This document shows positions 22,640 to 32,685 of a stretch of DNA of 64,000 nt, in pieces. The DNA comes from Volutella citrinella (Eukaryota; Ascomycota; Sordariomycetes; Hypocreales; Nectriaceae). Under the pieces are notes generated by a model. The model searched no databases, was not told where the DNA came from, and saw nothing but the letters and a program-made list of their open reading frames with translations. Positions within the stretch are counted from its first letter, which is position 1. Each line of letters begins with the position of its first letter. The position numbers were made by a program, and so were the translations under genes. The stretch spans positions 1,550,001 to 1,614,000 of the forward strand of contig JAWZSP010000008.1 in NCBI GenBank assembly GCA_034401135.1. Direction: 5' to 3'.

Positions 22640-24710
22640 GATTGTATGAGGGGAGGGTAGGGGAGTGTAAGTGAAAGAGGGGGAGGGGATGGCTATTGAG
22701 TGTTGTAACACTCTAGCCCGGTATATAGTGGTGTTGGGTTGCGGGCGATGCTAGGACCGTGTCCGTACTCGGGATGAGCCCAAACCCCTGGATACGACGG
22801 GATGAAGTGAACACTGGGGACAATTGCGGACTAATAAGTTGGGAAACAAGCACCCAAAAATAAAAATAAAAATCCGAGGTTGATACCGTTGAGATTTAGA
22901 GCCCGTTCCCGAAGTAAAGGAGTTGAATGGCGCGCGTGGCGGAACAACGGGGCGCGGGCGTAGTTTTATTGTGCCTTCCCATGATGGTTTCTACAACTGT
23001 AGAATTGAGTATCTTGGTCCCTCGGATGCGCTGCCCCTCTGGTGTTTGGTTTTTTTTTTCGCGCCCTTTTTGGCCTGCGCCCCACGCCCACGCGCTGCCG
23101 TTTGGGGCAGTGGGGGCTGCGTTTGCGCCCACTTTTGTCCAAATTACCGGGGCGCGAGGGGGCCAATTGGGCGCAGGCGAGTGCCGAAACTGGCCGATTC
23201 GACCGAGGATTTGATTTGGGTGAGCCTGTGAGGCGCTGGGAGTCAGCACTCAAGCAGCACTCGGTGCCCTGGGGCGTTCCAGTGCGCCCTACGTCACTCG
23301 GCCGGGGGGGATAGGCAGCGCCTTTGGGTTGGTCTCGTGCCTGGCTGGTGTGTCACTCACTGGTGACTGAGCCGAGGCTGTACTCGGGCGCTGGGGGCGG
23401 TTCGTGAGGAGGCGGTCGCCTGTGGCACTCGACCAGTGACGAGGGCCGAGGGTTTGCGCGGTGCAAGATCTGAGCTGGCTCTTTGAGCGAGAATGTCATG
23501 AATCACTGCTCGTGGTGATTGCTTTGCTCGCTGTTTGCATGCACATATTCACCTGCGATAGACCAACATTGGTCTTGCATCAGATGAAGCACAGTCATGG
23601 ACTTAACATACCCGGTGCCTAGGTGTTTCTCTTACGCTCTAATTAGCATTGGTCAACACTATATTCTATATTGAAAATGCAGGCAAATGCCATTGACGAT
23701 ACCCTCTGGGGAACCCGTGTGGGTCGTCGTGCTTTACACCTCGCGACAACAGCAGTTCCCAGTTCCCAGGCAACCCTCATGGTTGACTTGGGGGCATCGG
23801 CCCGCCGCAGCCTGCAAGCCCAGACGGGCTGGGTGCAGAACACCTGGGCCAGTATTATTAATTAGCATGTAACTGTGATCGCGACAGGCCCGAAGCGGCG
23901 CTGGCTCAGAAGTTTAAACCGAGACGGGCGCGCCCATGGCGTGCTCGACGCCGACTCATAGGCCCGGGCACTGGACATTTCCCCGCCCGTCGTCGCGTCT
24001 GGTAGCATGCGGCATAATCATGTCCGCATCAGCCGGTGATCATGGCACCGTAGGCAGGCATCACGCAGCCCTGTCTGATACACGGCGAGCTTTGCTCTGT
24101 TTCAAACGCCGTTCCAAATAGGCGACCCCGGAGACTGAAACAAATCGAGGTACGGAGTACATGGGACAGATCAGCCCACCAGCATTGACTGCCCGCTCAT
24201 TCCTGCGGCATGCATGATGCCCACGGCGCTGGCCACGCTTGCCACGCTCAGCGGGCTGCGGGCGGGGTTCCCGGCAAGGCCCCCGCCATCATCGGTGTAT
24301 GCACCGCTGTGGCAGGGAGCATCATGGCGCTGCGCCTATCGATAAACAGCCTGAGACCCGCTAAACCCTTGGGCACGGCGCCTGCCGTCTGCTGGACTGG
24401 GGAGGGCAGCTTATCACCGTCGTACACATCATACCTAACGTAACCTGAGCGAGTCTCCCGCGTGACTTGACTTTTGGGCGCCCGATGGTCCATCATTCCC
24501 CTCCGCTCCTGAGCCACATTTTGGTCTCGTCGACGCCTGTTCTCTGACCTCGACTACCACTGCCCTGCTCGCCCCCCTCCAGCTGCACCACCACGAAACC
24601 TCCGTATTTTCTTACCTCGAATCCTCGTCTCGACCTCTCGCCCCAGTGTCAGCCATTCCGGTCCGTGACCCTTGGATATCCGCATTCGGCACGACCCGCC
24701 GTTGCCCATC
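22640..24710. other. divergent intergenic region between panB and ubc8
   Basis: About 2 kb with no credible gene. An A-rich block lies at 22855-22872. The 23.2-23.5 kb part is rich in CACTC/GAGTG words and short inverted repeats without a clear unit. No RNA gene seen. Confidence 0.6.
22722..22727 (-). promoter_or_regulatory. TATA box of panB
   Basis: TATATA on the minus strand, 83-88 nt upstream of the chosen start codon. Confidence 0.45.
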
Positions 24711-25770
24711 ATGAGTAGCCCACGCCGCAGAATCGAGACGGATGTGAGTCGACGCCCTCCCGCGCTCTCTTGGTGATGCCGTCTGCTGACGCTATTCCTC
24801 TGCCTCAGGTCATGAAGTAGGCCGCTGCTACCTCCTTTGCTACCACTTGGTGGTCCGACATGAGTACTAACAGCTGTCGCAGGATGTATGATGCCTCGCC
24901 GGAGCACAGAATCCCGGAGCGTCAAGCTGACTGTCTAGGCTCATGAGTGATTATGAGGTGACCCTGGTCAACGATAACAGTATGATACACATGCGAGACC
25001 ACCTGGGAATTACTGACATCTGCTAGTGTACGCTGCCTCGTCCCCGATCCGATATTCCTTTTGCCCGCCGATCTGACCGTCTGCCCAGGCAAGAGTTCTT
25101 CGTTCGATTCAAGGGACCTGCCGAGAGTCCGTATACCGATAAATATTGCTCGACTACGCATCCCGCTGACCCCGCTGACCATCTCTGCAGCCCCCTTCGA
25201 AGGCGGCATCTGGAAGGTGCACGTTGAGCTGCCCGATACCTATCCGTATAAGTCGCCCAGCATCGGCTTCGTCAACCGAATCTTCCACCCCAATATCGAT
25301 GAGCTGTGAGTCTTTGAGGCGTCGGAGCCAAGAGATTCCTCCCTCTCTATGCATCTTACAGGCGGGTGGTTGCTAACCTGAGTGCTTCTTCAGGTCCGGC
25401 TCCGTCTGTCTGGACGTCATCAACCAGACCTGGTCGCCGATGTTCGACATGATCAACATTTTCGAGGTCTTCCTGCCGCAGCTTCTCCGATACCCCAACC
25501 CAACCGATCCGTTGAATGGCGAGGCTGCAGCGCTGCTGATAAGAGAACCCAAGAGCTACGATGCGAAGGTTAAAGGTGCGGCATGTTCGACATTGAGAGG
25601 CCAGAGCGGATGGGCGATGCTAACAAAGGGCAGAGTACGTGCAAAAGTATGCCAACAAGGACGCCGCAGACGACGCTGGCGCCGAGAGCGAGGACGACGA
25701 CGACCTCTCCTCCGTGGCTAGCTTTGGCGACGACGACGAGGAGCCCGCAGGCCAGATGGACGATGTGTAA
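24711..25770 (+). CDS. ubc8: ubiquitin-conjugating enzyme E2 (Ubc8/UBE2H type) with two micro-exons
   Basis: Nine inferred exons: 24711-24743, 24809-24816, 24883-24885, 24939-24979, 25027, 25089-25126, 25191-25305, 25394-25575 and 25634-25770, encoding 185 aa (human UBE2H is close in length). Ubc8 accepts ubiquitin on its active Cys and in yeast works with the GID/CTLH ligase on gluconeogenic enzymes. The protein starts [14 protein letters not shown], has [23 protein letters not shown], active-site Cys85 in [13 protein letters not shown], and an acidic tail ending QMDDV. Exons 3 (3 nt, GAT) and 5 (1 nt, T) are needed to give K-M-LMSDYEV and VNDN-M-QEF, as in yeast and fission yeast Ubc8. Each flanking intron has its own CTGAC or CTAAC branch site. 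The donor of intron 6 (GTCCGT) is weak, and GTATAC four bases later would insert one residue. Confidence 0.88.
24883..24885 (+). other. ubc8: 3-nt micro-exon (GAT) of ubc8
   Basis: Preceded by intron 24817-24882 (branch TACTAAC at 24865-24871, acceptor CGCAG). Followed by intron 24886-24938 (donor GTATGA, branch CTGAC, acceptor TCTAG). G completes the Lys codon and AT begins the Met codon. Skipping it removes one residue but keeps frame. Confidence 0.7.
25027..25027 (+). other. ubc8: 1-nt micro-exon (T) of ubc8
   Basis: The middle base of a Met codon: A is the last base of exon 24939-24979 and G the first of exon 25089-25126. Intron 24980-25026 (GTATGA, ACTGAC, CTAG) and intron 25028-25088 (GTACGC, CTGAC, CCCAG) abut it. 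Without it the frame is lost. Confidence 0.68.
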
Positions 25771-26199
25771 AGAGGCGGCCGGCCGCTGACAGTCGCAGCC
25801 GCAGCTCGTATATTTAACGGCGTACATGGACCATAGCAAGGAAAGGAGCTATCATTGGACGGAGTTGACACAACCACCAGGGCCCGTCCATAGCGTGGAC
25901 CTGGTCGAGTTGGATGTGTTTCCTGGAACCTTAGTAGGTAAATATCATGCATTTTCTTTTACTCATTCGTTTAATAGTATCCATGAGAGAATGGTACACA
26001 CACACAGGAGAATAGACCAATTTGGCCACTGTAGATGGCCACGAGTTTTTCACAAGTTCTCACGAGTTCTCACGCCCCCTAAGGTGATCCATATCAGTGA
26101 TGAATGCAGTTTTCATTTCTTGTGCAAAATCTAAAATCAGGTTTGGGTATCTCTATGTTGTAGTTGACTACATGTAAAACGCCGTGTAAGCCCATTCGT
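25771..26199. other. 3' intergenic between convergent ubc8 and the splicing-factor gene
   Basis: Trailer sequence only. A short direct repeat of TTCTCACG occurs near 26055-26075. Confidence 0.65.
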
Positions 26200-27309
26200 T
26201 CAGTCAGAATCTTCGTCAGAGTCATAATTCACGAGGCCGACCGACGCCTTGGCCTGCCTTGTCTCATCAGCCACCTTTTCTGTGGCCTCTCTCCCGACAC
26301 TCGGTGCCACAGCCTTTGCGTCTGGACCGTGTTCTTCCGCTGCTGGCCGTTTCCGCTTCACGCCGGGCAGCCTCGCCGCCCCCCTTGATTCGGGCCCGCG
26401 GCTGCCCAAGAGAAACGGGTCTTTAGCCGCCCGCGTGTTGCCCACCAGCTCCGTCACGAGGCTCTCCTTTCGCTTCTCGGCCTCCCTCTCGGCCTTGGGC
26501 CTGCCCGGCTTCGTCGGTTTGGGCGGCGCCTGGCCCTTCTGCGCGTCCGTGAACAGGGGCTTTGCGAGCACCCGGTCGTTGAGCCTGTCGGGGTCCGGCA
26601 CGGCGCCGAAGTCGACCAGCGCGGCCCGCCGCGAGTCGTCCTCGGTGCCCGGCAGGAGATTAATCCCCAGGCTCATGCGGTCCTTGAGCTCCTCTGTCGC
26701 GGCGCCCGCGCGCTCGCGCTCGTGCCTGCCCTTGCGGAAGGCCTTGCGCAGCCGCTGGTTCTGCGCGTACGGGTCGTCCCAGTGGCGCGCCGACGCCTCG
26801 ACCAGATCCTCGATCCTGGCCGACGCTCGCTTCAGCTGCTCCCTGTCGTCGATTGTCTTCTCGAGGCTTGCAAACGCATTCTGGCGCAGCGCCTCGCGCT
26901 CGGCGTCGGTGAGGATGACGGAGTCGCCCTCGCGCGGGACGTCCTCGCCGGTGTCGCGCTTGGTGGCGCCCGAGACGACGACGTAGGCGGTGTTCTTGGG
27001 GTCGGTGCGGATCTCGATCTCGCCGCCGCAGGCCGGGTGGCGCATGGTGAAGCTCCATATGGGGGACGAGTGGTAGTTGCCGGCGCGCTTCTTCTGGGCG
27101 TTGAAGCGGACGCCCTGGCCGATGATTGTGGGCTTGGGGCAGGTGGAGCACCAGATGGCGTAGGGCATCTCGAAGCGGACGACGAGGGCGCCGTGGGAGG
27201 CGAGCTTGGAGGCGCGCGCGCCGAGGGCGTGTTTGCCGTGGAGGCGATTGCCCGACGTGGTGCCCTCGACGTCGGGCGGGACGTAGCGTCCCATGTTGAA
27301 GCCCTGCAT
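26200..27309 (-). CDS. Yju2/Cwc16-family splicing factor (CCDC130/Saf4-like)
   Basis: Single-exon 369-aa protein. It starts with MQGFNMGRYVPPDVEG, the near-invariant N-terminus of the CCDC130/Saf4 branch of the family, so the ATG at 27309 is preferred over the in-frame one at 27456. The conserved domain continues with GKHALGARASKL, RFEMPYAIWCSTC, IIGQGVRFNAQKK, SPIWSFTMRHPACGG and IEIRTDPKNTAYVV. The C..C and C..H residues probably bind one zinc. After about residue 130 the protein is charged and helical, with Lys/Arg-rich blocks typical of nuclear targeting, and an acidic end. Family members join the spliceosome around catalytic activation; Saf4 in fission yeast is linked to splicing fidelity. 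It converges with ubc8. Confidence 0.92.
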   Translation of the reverse strand: MQGFNMGRYVPPDVEGTTSGNRLHGKHALGARASKLASHGALVVRFEMPYAIWCSTCPKPTIIGQGVRFNAQKKRAGNYHSSPIWSFTMRHPACGGEIEIRTDPKNTAYVVVSGATKRDTGEDVPREGDSVILTDAEREALRQNAFASLEKTIDDREQLKRASARIEDLVEASARHWDDPYAQNQRLRKAFRKGRHERERAGAATEELKDRMSLGINLLPGTEDDSRRAALVDFGAVPDPDRLNDRVLAKPLFTDAQKGQAPPKPTKPGRPKAEREAEKRKESLVTELVGNTRAAKDPFLLGSRGPESRGAARLPGVKRKRPAAEEHGPDAKAVAPSVGREATEKVADETRQAKASVGLVNYDSDEDSD

Positions 27310-27982
27310 GGTGGCGGTCGGGTGATGTTGATGCTGCGGTCGGGGGAATATTTGTCGGATAAAGAGGGCGGCGGGGGGGGAGCGATGTTGAATGAAGTTG
27401 GTGATGAATGGGTTTGGAGTTTGGTGGTTTATGTCGGGCGATGGTCGCCAAGTCAAGGCCCGCCCACTGTAGTCTGTTGGTGGGGCAGCTGCGGGGCGTC
27501 GGGCTGGTCAGAGCCGACTCTCAGCACAGAAGCTTGAAACTTGTAAGGACCCGGACTGGCATAGGGCTGAAGGGCTCAACAGGGCGCAGGCAGGGAGGAC
27601 ACACTGTTTAGAGGATGAAGGGTAACTCATTTAATTCTTGTGTGTCTATGAATAAAATCAGCCACGGGTCAAGCGAATTGATTTCCGCCTCGAGTGAAGT
27701 GTAGTGTGAGGTGAGACATGGCGAACTGTTACAACAGGTGCAGCCTGCGTCGCTGGCTGTGACAGTGCAGCCGTTTCATTCAACAAACAAGTGATTGCAG
27801 GTGACTATGACACAGGCCGTACTTTTTCATCACATAAAATCATGGCATCCTTCCAGCTGGTGCTAAAATTGCTGTGCAGCTGCAAGCGCGGGCGGGCATA
27901 TCGGCTGCAGGTACGGAACTGTGATCCAATGGCAGGGCAGCAGCAAGCCAAGATAATCCTTCACCCAGGCGGATTTATGCAT
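27310..27982. other. intergenic region with an outlying repeat copy
   Basis: No gene. At 27861-27876 lies TGCTAAAATTGCTGTG, close to the core of the 19.9-20.6 kb repeat cluster. The left part is the probable promoter of the minus-strand splicing-factor gene. Confidence 0.6.
27861..27876 (+). repeat. outlying copy of the GGCTAAATTTGCTGTG repeat
   Basis: TGCTAAAATTGCTGTG matches the cluster core at 14 of 16 positions and is preceded by CTGG. It lies about 7 kb from the main cluster. Confidence 0.55.
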
Positions 27983-28091
27983 GGGCGAATGGTTTAGTGG
28001 TATAATACTCCCTTAGCATGATTTGATTGGCTGATTTCAGCTGATCTCGGCGTCCTGGGAGTGGTCCAGGGTTCGATTCCCTGTTCGTCCA
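27983..28091 (+). tRNA. tRNA-Ala (AGC anticodon) with a 37-nt intron
   Basis: Exons 27983-28018 and 28056-28091 form a 72-nt tRNA. Acceptor stem GGGCGAA pairs with TTCGTCC through a G3-U70 wobble, the main alanine identity element. The D arm is GGTTTAGTGGTATAAT. The anticodon stem CTCCC pairs with GGGAG, with loop TTAGCAT and anticodon AGC. T arm CAGGG-TTCGATT-CCCTG gives the B box. Discriminator base is A. The intron, 28019-28055, follows position 37 as in all nuclear tRNA introns. A T5 stretch for RNA polymerase III termination lies 27 nt downstream. Confidence 0.92.
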
Positions 28092-28092
28092 A

Positions 28093-28122
28093 GCTGGAGA
28101 TTTGGTCTCCAGCGACCTTTTT
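28093..28122 (+). terminator. hairpin and T-run downstream of tRNA-Ala
   Basis: GCTGGAGA and TCTCCAGC form a perfect 8-bp stem with a 5-nt loop (28093-28113), followed by GACC and TTTTT (28118-28122). The T-run is the expected Pol III terminator; the hairpin starts 2 nt after the tRNA and would be in the 3' trailer. Confidence 0.6.
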
Positions 28123-28570
28123 GCCCTCACGCCAATCCAGTCACTGGGTATCGTTTCGTTACTTTTATGCATTCAACCACTACTCGATTGTTCGCAGTTG
28201 AAGTTGCAATTATTTGGTAATGGTGCTTTGGTCAAGTTTGTTTCATTTTGTTTGTCTCCTGCTCCACATCTCTTCCCATCCAGTAGCCACCATAATGGGA
28301 CTTCGCGGGATGGATTCCAACTCTGCTTCAGACAGTCGACTAAATGAATGGCAAAAAAGGCAATTTACTCTTCTTGATGACTTGTCCTGGTAATGTGGAC
28401 GACAAGCTGCAGCAATTGGTGGGTAGGTATGGTCACGATTAATATAACTGCCATGACCAAGTAAACGACAACCCGCTCGCTTGCCATCCCAGACAGCACG
28501 TTCATCCAACACAGCATTTTCTTAGCATCCAAATACAATCATCCCTCAAGGTCCCCGGCCCATCCGGCTC
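28123..28570. other. intergenic between tRNA-Ala and the sirtuin 3' end
   Basis: Nothing recognisable in this stretch. Confidence 0.65.
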
Positions 28571-29608
28571 TTATCCCATCCGCACCTCCTTTGGCTCTGG
28601 CAACTTCCCAATGGCGGGCTCAAGCAGGAGCGGCAGGTACTCGGCAGCATCCTGGCCAAAGGCGAAATCCCCTGGCTTCATCTTGATCATCTCCTCTCTG
28701 CCTTCGGCCTCTGGGTTCACCGTGACGATGATGGCGCCGGCGTCCCTCGCCTTCTGGATGTAGCCCGCCGCAGGCCACACCTGTGCCGAGGTGCCAATGA
28801 CGAACATGATGTCCTAGCAGCCTTAACGTTAGCACATTCCACGCTCTGCTCCCTTGCGCGGGAATTGCGCCCCATTTCAAGACTCACCAGCTTCTCCTTC
28901 TGGATCCAGTAGTCTGCCTGGGCCATCATGTTGTCGTCCAGGCGCTCGCCGAACCAGACCACGCCGGGCCGCTGCAGGCCCTTGTCGCACTTGGGGCACT
29001 TGGGCAGGTCATTCTTGTCGATGCGGCTGAGTTTGTGTCGCGGGTCCAAAAGAGGCAGCGTTTCGCCGGGGGGCACGTCCTGAGAAGCTTCTTTCAGGGC
29101 TGGACAGAAGGGGTCGTCATAGTTGCCGCGCTGCATCCAGTCGCAGTTGGTATCTGAGCACTTGATGTCGAACAAGCTGCCGTGAAGGGTGTGCATCTGG
29201 TACTTGGGATGGCCCGCCCGCTGAGAGAGGTCTGGTGATGGATTAGATACAAAGGTGCCATGTTATGGGATCAGAGATGGGTCACTCACTGTCGACATTC
29301 TGCGTCAGGCACAAAAAGTCCTTCTTCTGCTTGGCAAGCTCGGCCAACGCAAAGTGGGCTGGGTTCGGCTTGGCCTTGAGAGACATGTGGCGGCGGTATG
29401 CGTAGAAGAGCCAGACCAAGCCAGGGTCGTTGCGGAAGGCGTTGAGCGTCGCCAGGCTGGTGGCATCGTGGTTGCGCCAGTAGCCTCCGGCGCCCCGGAA
29501 GGTGGGCAGGCCGGAAGAAGCAGAAAGTCCGGCGCCACAGAGAGCGAGCATGCGGTTGCTTTTACGCAGCACCTCGTGGAAGGCCTCGACGTCGTTGTGG
29601 GGAGCCAT
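28571..29608 (-). CDS. sirtuin, NAD-dependent protein deacylase (SIRT5/class III-like)
   Basis: Three exons on the minus strand: 29608-29290, 29231-28888 and 28813-28571, encoding 301 aa. The NAD-binding core GAGLSASSGLPTFRG is at residues 25-39. The catalytic His is H123 in MHTLHGS, following QNVDNLSQRAGH. Zinc ligands are C131, C136, C185 and C188. GTSAQVWPAAGYI and the GAIIVTVN segment close the Rossmann fold. FYAYRR places Tyr69 and Arg72 at the Tyr-x-x-Arg positions that in SIRT5 hold succinyl or malonyl groups, so a deacylase role toward acidic acyl-lysines is likely. The start at 29608 is chosen because TATATAT lies at 29697-29703. An in-frame ATG at 29779 would add 57 residues with a mitochondrial-type composition. 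Confidence 0.9.
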
Positions 29609-30586
29609 CTCGTGTCGATGTGAGGCGAATGGTTGAGCTCTGGGGGACTGCGATGCGGCAGGCTTCAGACAGGCCAGTGCTGGGTGGCCGAGGGAATATA
29701 TATGTGCTCGACGGCCCAACAAGAAACGGGACGTGGAAGTAGATGAGGATGCAAACAAGAACAAGGCGGGCGATGGCATGACGGACTGGTGTTGGTCTGT
29801 CTACACCACGGCTGATTGGCTGGCAGCGGCCATCCACAGAAATGGGAGCAGGGAGGGGAATCCCAGGCCTGCCTGGCCGTCGTCTCAATTTGTGAGTGGT
29901 CGGCGTTGATTGTAGCTGCGGTTGCCTTGTCTGGCCGACAGACTCCAAGATGATGGTGGTCGTCATGAGCTTGTCGCATTGGCTCAGATAATTAACCCCG
30001 CGAGGCACCGCAACCCGCTTAATCAGCCTCAACCGACGCAACAGGATGCTTTTCTTCAAATGGCACGACTATCAAAATTAAATTCCCCATCAATGAGCTC
30101 TCTCATAGTTCGATTATGGATAATTCTAGTGTCGCTATTCATTTGTTGGGCATCTAGGTTGCAATGCATCTCGGGGTGGCCTGCAAGCGTCCAGGCAACA
30201 ATAGGCAACGGGATTGGCAAGGCGAACCACATCCAGTCCATCCATTTGCCTTGCTGTCTGCGCCAACCTAGTCTTGGAAGCAACACTGAACCTAGCCTCT
30301 CTGATCAAAATTGTAATTATTGCTCCGGTGACTCACCGGCGGCGGGCGATTACACGGCGCCTATTCTTGAGCCCCACACAATGTGAGTCCGCTCAACCCC
30401 TACATGTACTCAGTGTCGACAGATACATTAGCATTGCTTGATTTAGCCATCTCATATAGAAGCCACAAGAGATCGCAGCGAAGTCAAACAAACCGGCTTG
30501 ACAGCTAGTAGTCTCTTTCTCTATACTGTAAGTATATTGTATACTCCTAAGGTACATGTACGTATTGACTTTTCCCCATTTCTCGA
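29609..30586. other. intergenic between sirtuin and amine oxidase genes
   Basis: Promoter side of the sirtuin gene and trailer of the oxidase gene. No gene seen on either strand. Confidence 0.6.
29697..29703 (-). promoter_or_regulatory. TATA element of the sirtuin gene
   Basis: TATATAT, 89-95 nt upstream of the ATG at 29608 on the minus strand and downstream of the alternative ATG at 29779. Confidence 0.4.
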
Positions 30587-32685
30587 TTACAGCCTCGCCT
30601 TTTCATCCATCAAGTGATCGACCGCTTATTCAATTAGCACAAGTCACTCAAAAGCAGAGTCAAGGCAAAGATGATAAACTCACGGCTAGCCATCTTGCCC
30701 TTGCATAACTGTCGAGGTCCTTCTTCTCCTTCAGACATGCCGTTGTTGGATTGACCGTCCACGACGACGCGCCATTTCCACATAGGCGTAAACTGATCTG
30801 TGCGTTGTTCTAGTTGATTCCTGATATGCTAGTTTTGATAGATGAGCTTAAATGATGTTATATATCGATCGGTATATTGACTTACTCTGCCAAGGATGGG
30901 AAGAAATTTGAATCCGTGACCACTGAGTTTACATCTTAGTGCAAGTATTGATAGACGATTTGGCATACTGTGCTTACCAGCCACCGGTAGCAATAAAGAG
31001 TGACTTTGAGTATCCGGGGACGTAGTCAATGAGATACTATGAATGAAGTTAGTATTCTGGATAACTGGGTATCGAAGACTTCCTCACATTCTCATCAATA
31101 GTGTCCGTGTACCAACAGAGCTGCTTCACGTTAATTTACCATCCCACAAGCACTTCGACTTTTGTTTACTGACTTTGCTCTCTGTGAACCCGAACTCCTT
31201 TAGCTCGGGAAACGCCTCACATACTACCTCTTTCATGGCCGAGAGGCCAGGAAGTGGGACCGTGCTCAAAGGGTCTTTGGTGTATTTGGTTCTGGGCGTT
31301 GAGACCCGTCTTCACTTTAGTTAGTGTAAAGTGTCAGTCGAGAGAGGATAATATTCCATACAGGTTAGGTTGTGTGGGATGGTCTTGAAAGTTGGTATAC
31401 TGTATTGAACCATCATTAATTCTTCCTTGTAGCAAGAATGGGCGAGACTTACCTTTACGGAACGCCATAGAAACTTCAAACGGCCATCTTTGGAAAGGGG
31501 GAAGCCGCCTCCACAGAATTTGCTGATAGGTGATGAACACACAGAGCTGTAAGAACTCATGACCTTGATTCGACATACCTCTCTCCTTCTTCGGTCCAAT
31601 ATACCCAGGTCAGGTAATTGTCCGGGTGGAACCTTTTCCAAAGGTCCTGGCGATGCCGAGGAATATCGATGAATGCGACTGTCCCTGCTGTGGTCTCAAT
31701 GGATCTGTGGGCCTCGGGGACAAGAGAAGCAGTCCAGCCACCCGCTGTGTCTTGTCAGCGACTTTCCAAAAGAACACCGTGTAGCCTGGCTCTTCATACC
31801 TGCAACAACGATGAGGTCGGCGTAGTGCCTCTTTCCGTCAGATGTTTTGATGCCCACAACCTTCTTCACTGTGCCATTATTTTCGAAAATGAGCGTCTGA
31901 AGCTTTCCCTGGGGATCTCCGAGCACGAATTTGACCCCGGCCTGTACACACAAATGGCGGGCGTAGACGCAAGCCTTGTCGGCGATGTTGATGCCAGCAT
32001 TAATGTCGATGAACCCTTGCGTGTTGCCTTGATAGAGCTTATCGAGCATGTGATACTTGGCTACCCACTTGGGATCGATCTTGCGTAAACGGCCTTCATC
32101 CTTCACATCGTCCTAGGGAGAAATTTCAGCACAGATTACCGTCACCAAGTTGATTTCATATTCCGACTCTGTACCTTGACGAACTGCATTTTGCGAAATT
32201 CAGGTGCAAACTTGGCCATCGTCTCGAGACTTTGGGCGTTCTCGCCTTGAATTCCCCGTCCTTCTCCCAGAAAATAGCAGCCGCAGATGAGCAGAAGCTG
32301 ATCCTCTTTCGTAAGACCTGGAGGGAGGCCAGAGGGATCACTTTCTTGTATAGCTTTATCCCATGCAAGCCACATGTCTCTAGCTTCTATAGCCAGTTCT
32401 TGATATCTAGAGCAAAGCCACAATCCATTAGCCTCGGGATAATTCTAGCTTGAGATTGATGGGCGTTACACACTCTTGCTTGTCACCATAAGCCATGCGA
32501 AAGATCTTGTTGACATCTGACGATGCACCATCGCAGTCCTTGGACGGATCGTAGTGGTTCAAGTCAAATGCAGTACGGTCAAAGACCGTCACATTTTTGT
32601 AGCCACCGCGCGCAAGCCACAAGGCTGTAGTAAGGCCGAACACTCCAGCACCGACGATGATGACCTTGGAATCTGGGGAAGACAT
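30587..32685 (-). CDS. peroxisomal FAD-dependent amine oxidase (fructosyl-amino-acid / L-pipecolate / sarcosine oxidase family)
   Basis: Twelve inferred exons on the minus strand: 32685-32474, 32406-32175, 32112-31800, 31744-31579, 31522-31453, 31399-31362, 31309-31174, 31120-31088, 31036-30978, 30922-30886, 30828-30684 and 30624-30587, encoding 492 aa. All eleven introns are 51-67 nt and keep frame. Landmarks: the dinucleotide-binding VIIVGAGVFGLTTA at the N-terminus, DCDGASSDVNKIFRMAYGD, VVAAGGWTASL, GGGFPLSKDGRLKF, and Cys391 in LCWYTDTIDENY, the expected covalent FAD attachment site. ATGGCGHGFKFLPILGR and the MWKWR end motif follow. It ends in ARL, a peroxisomal targeting signal, so hydrogen peroxide would be made in peroxisomes. 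The family oxidises secondary amines such as glycated amino acids, pipecolate or saccharopine; the exact substrate cannot be read. It is divergent from an MFS transporter. Confidence 0.85.
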
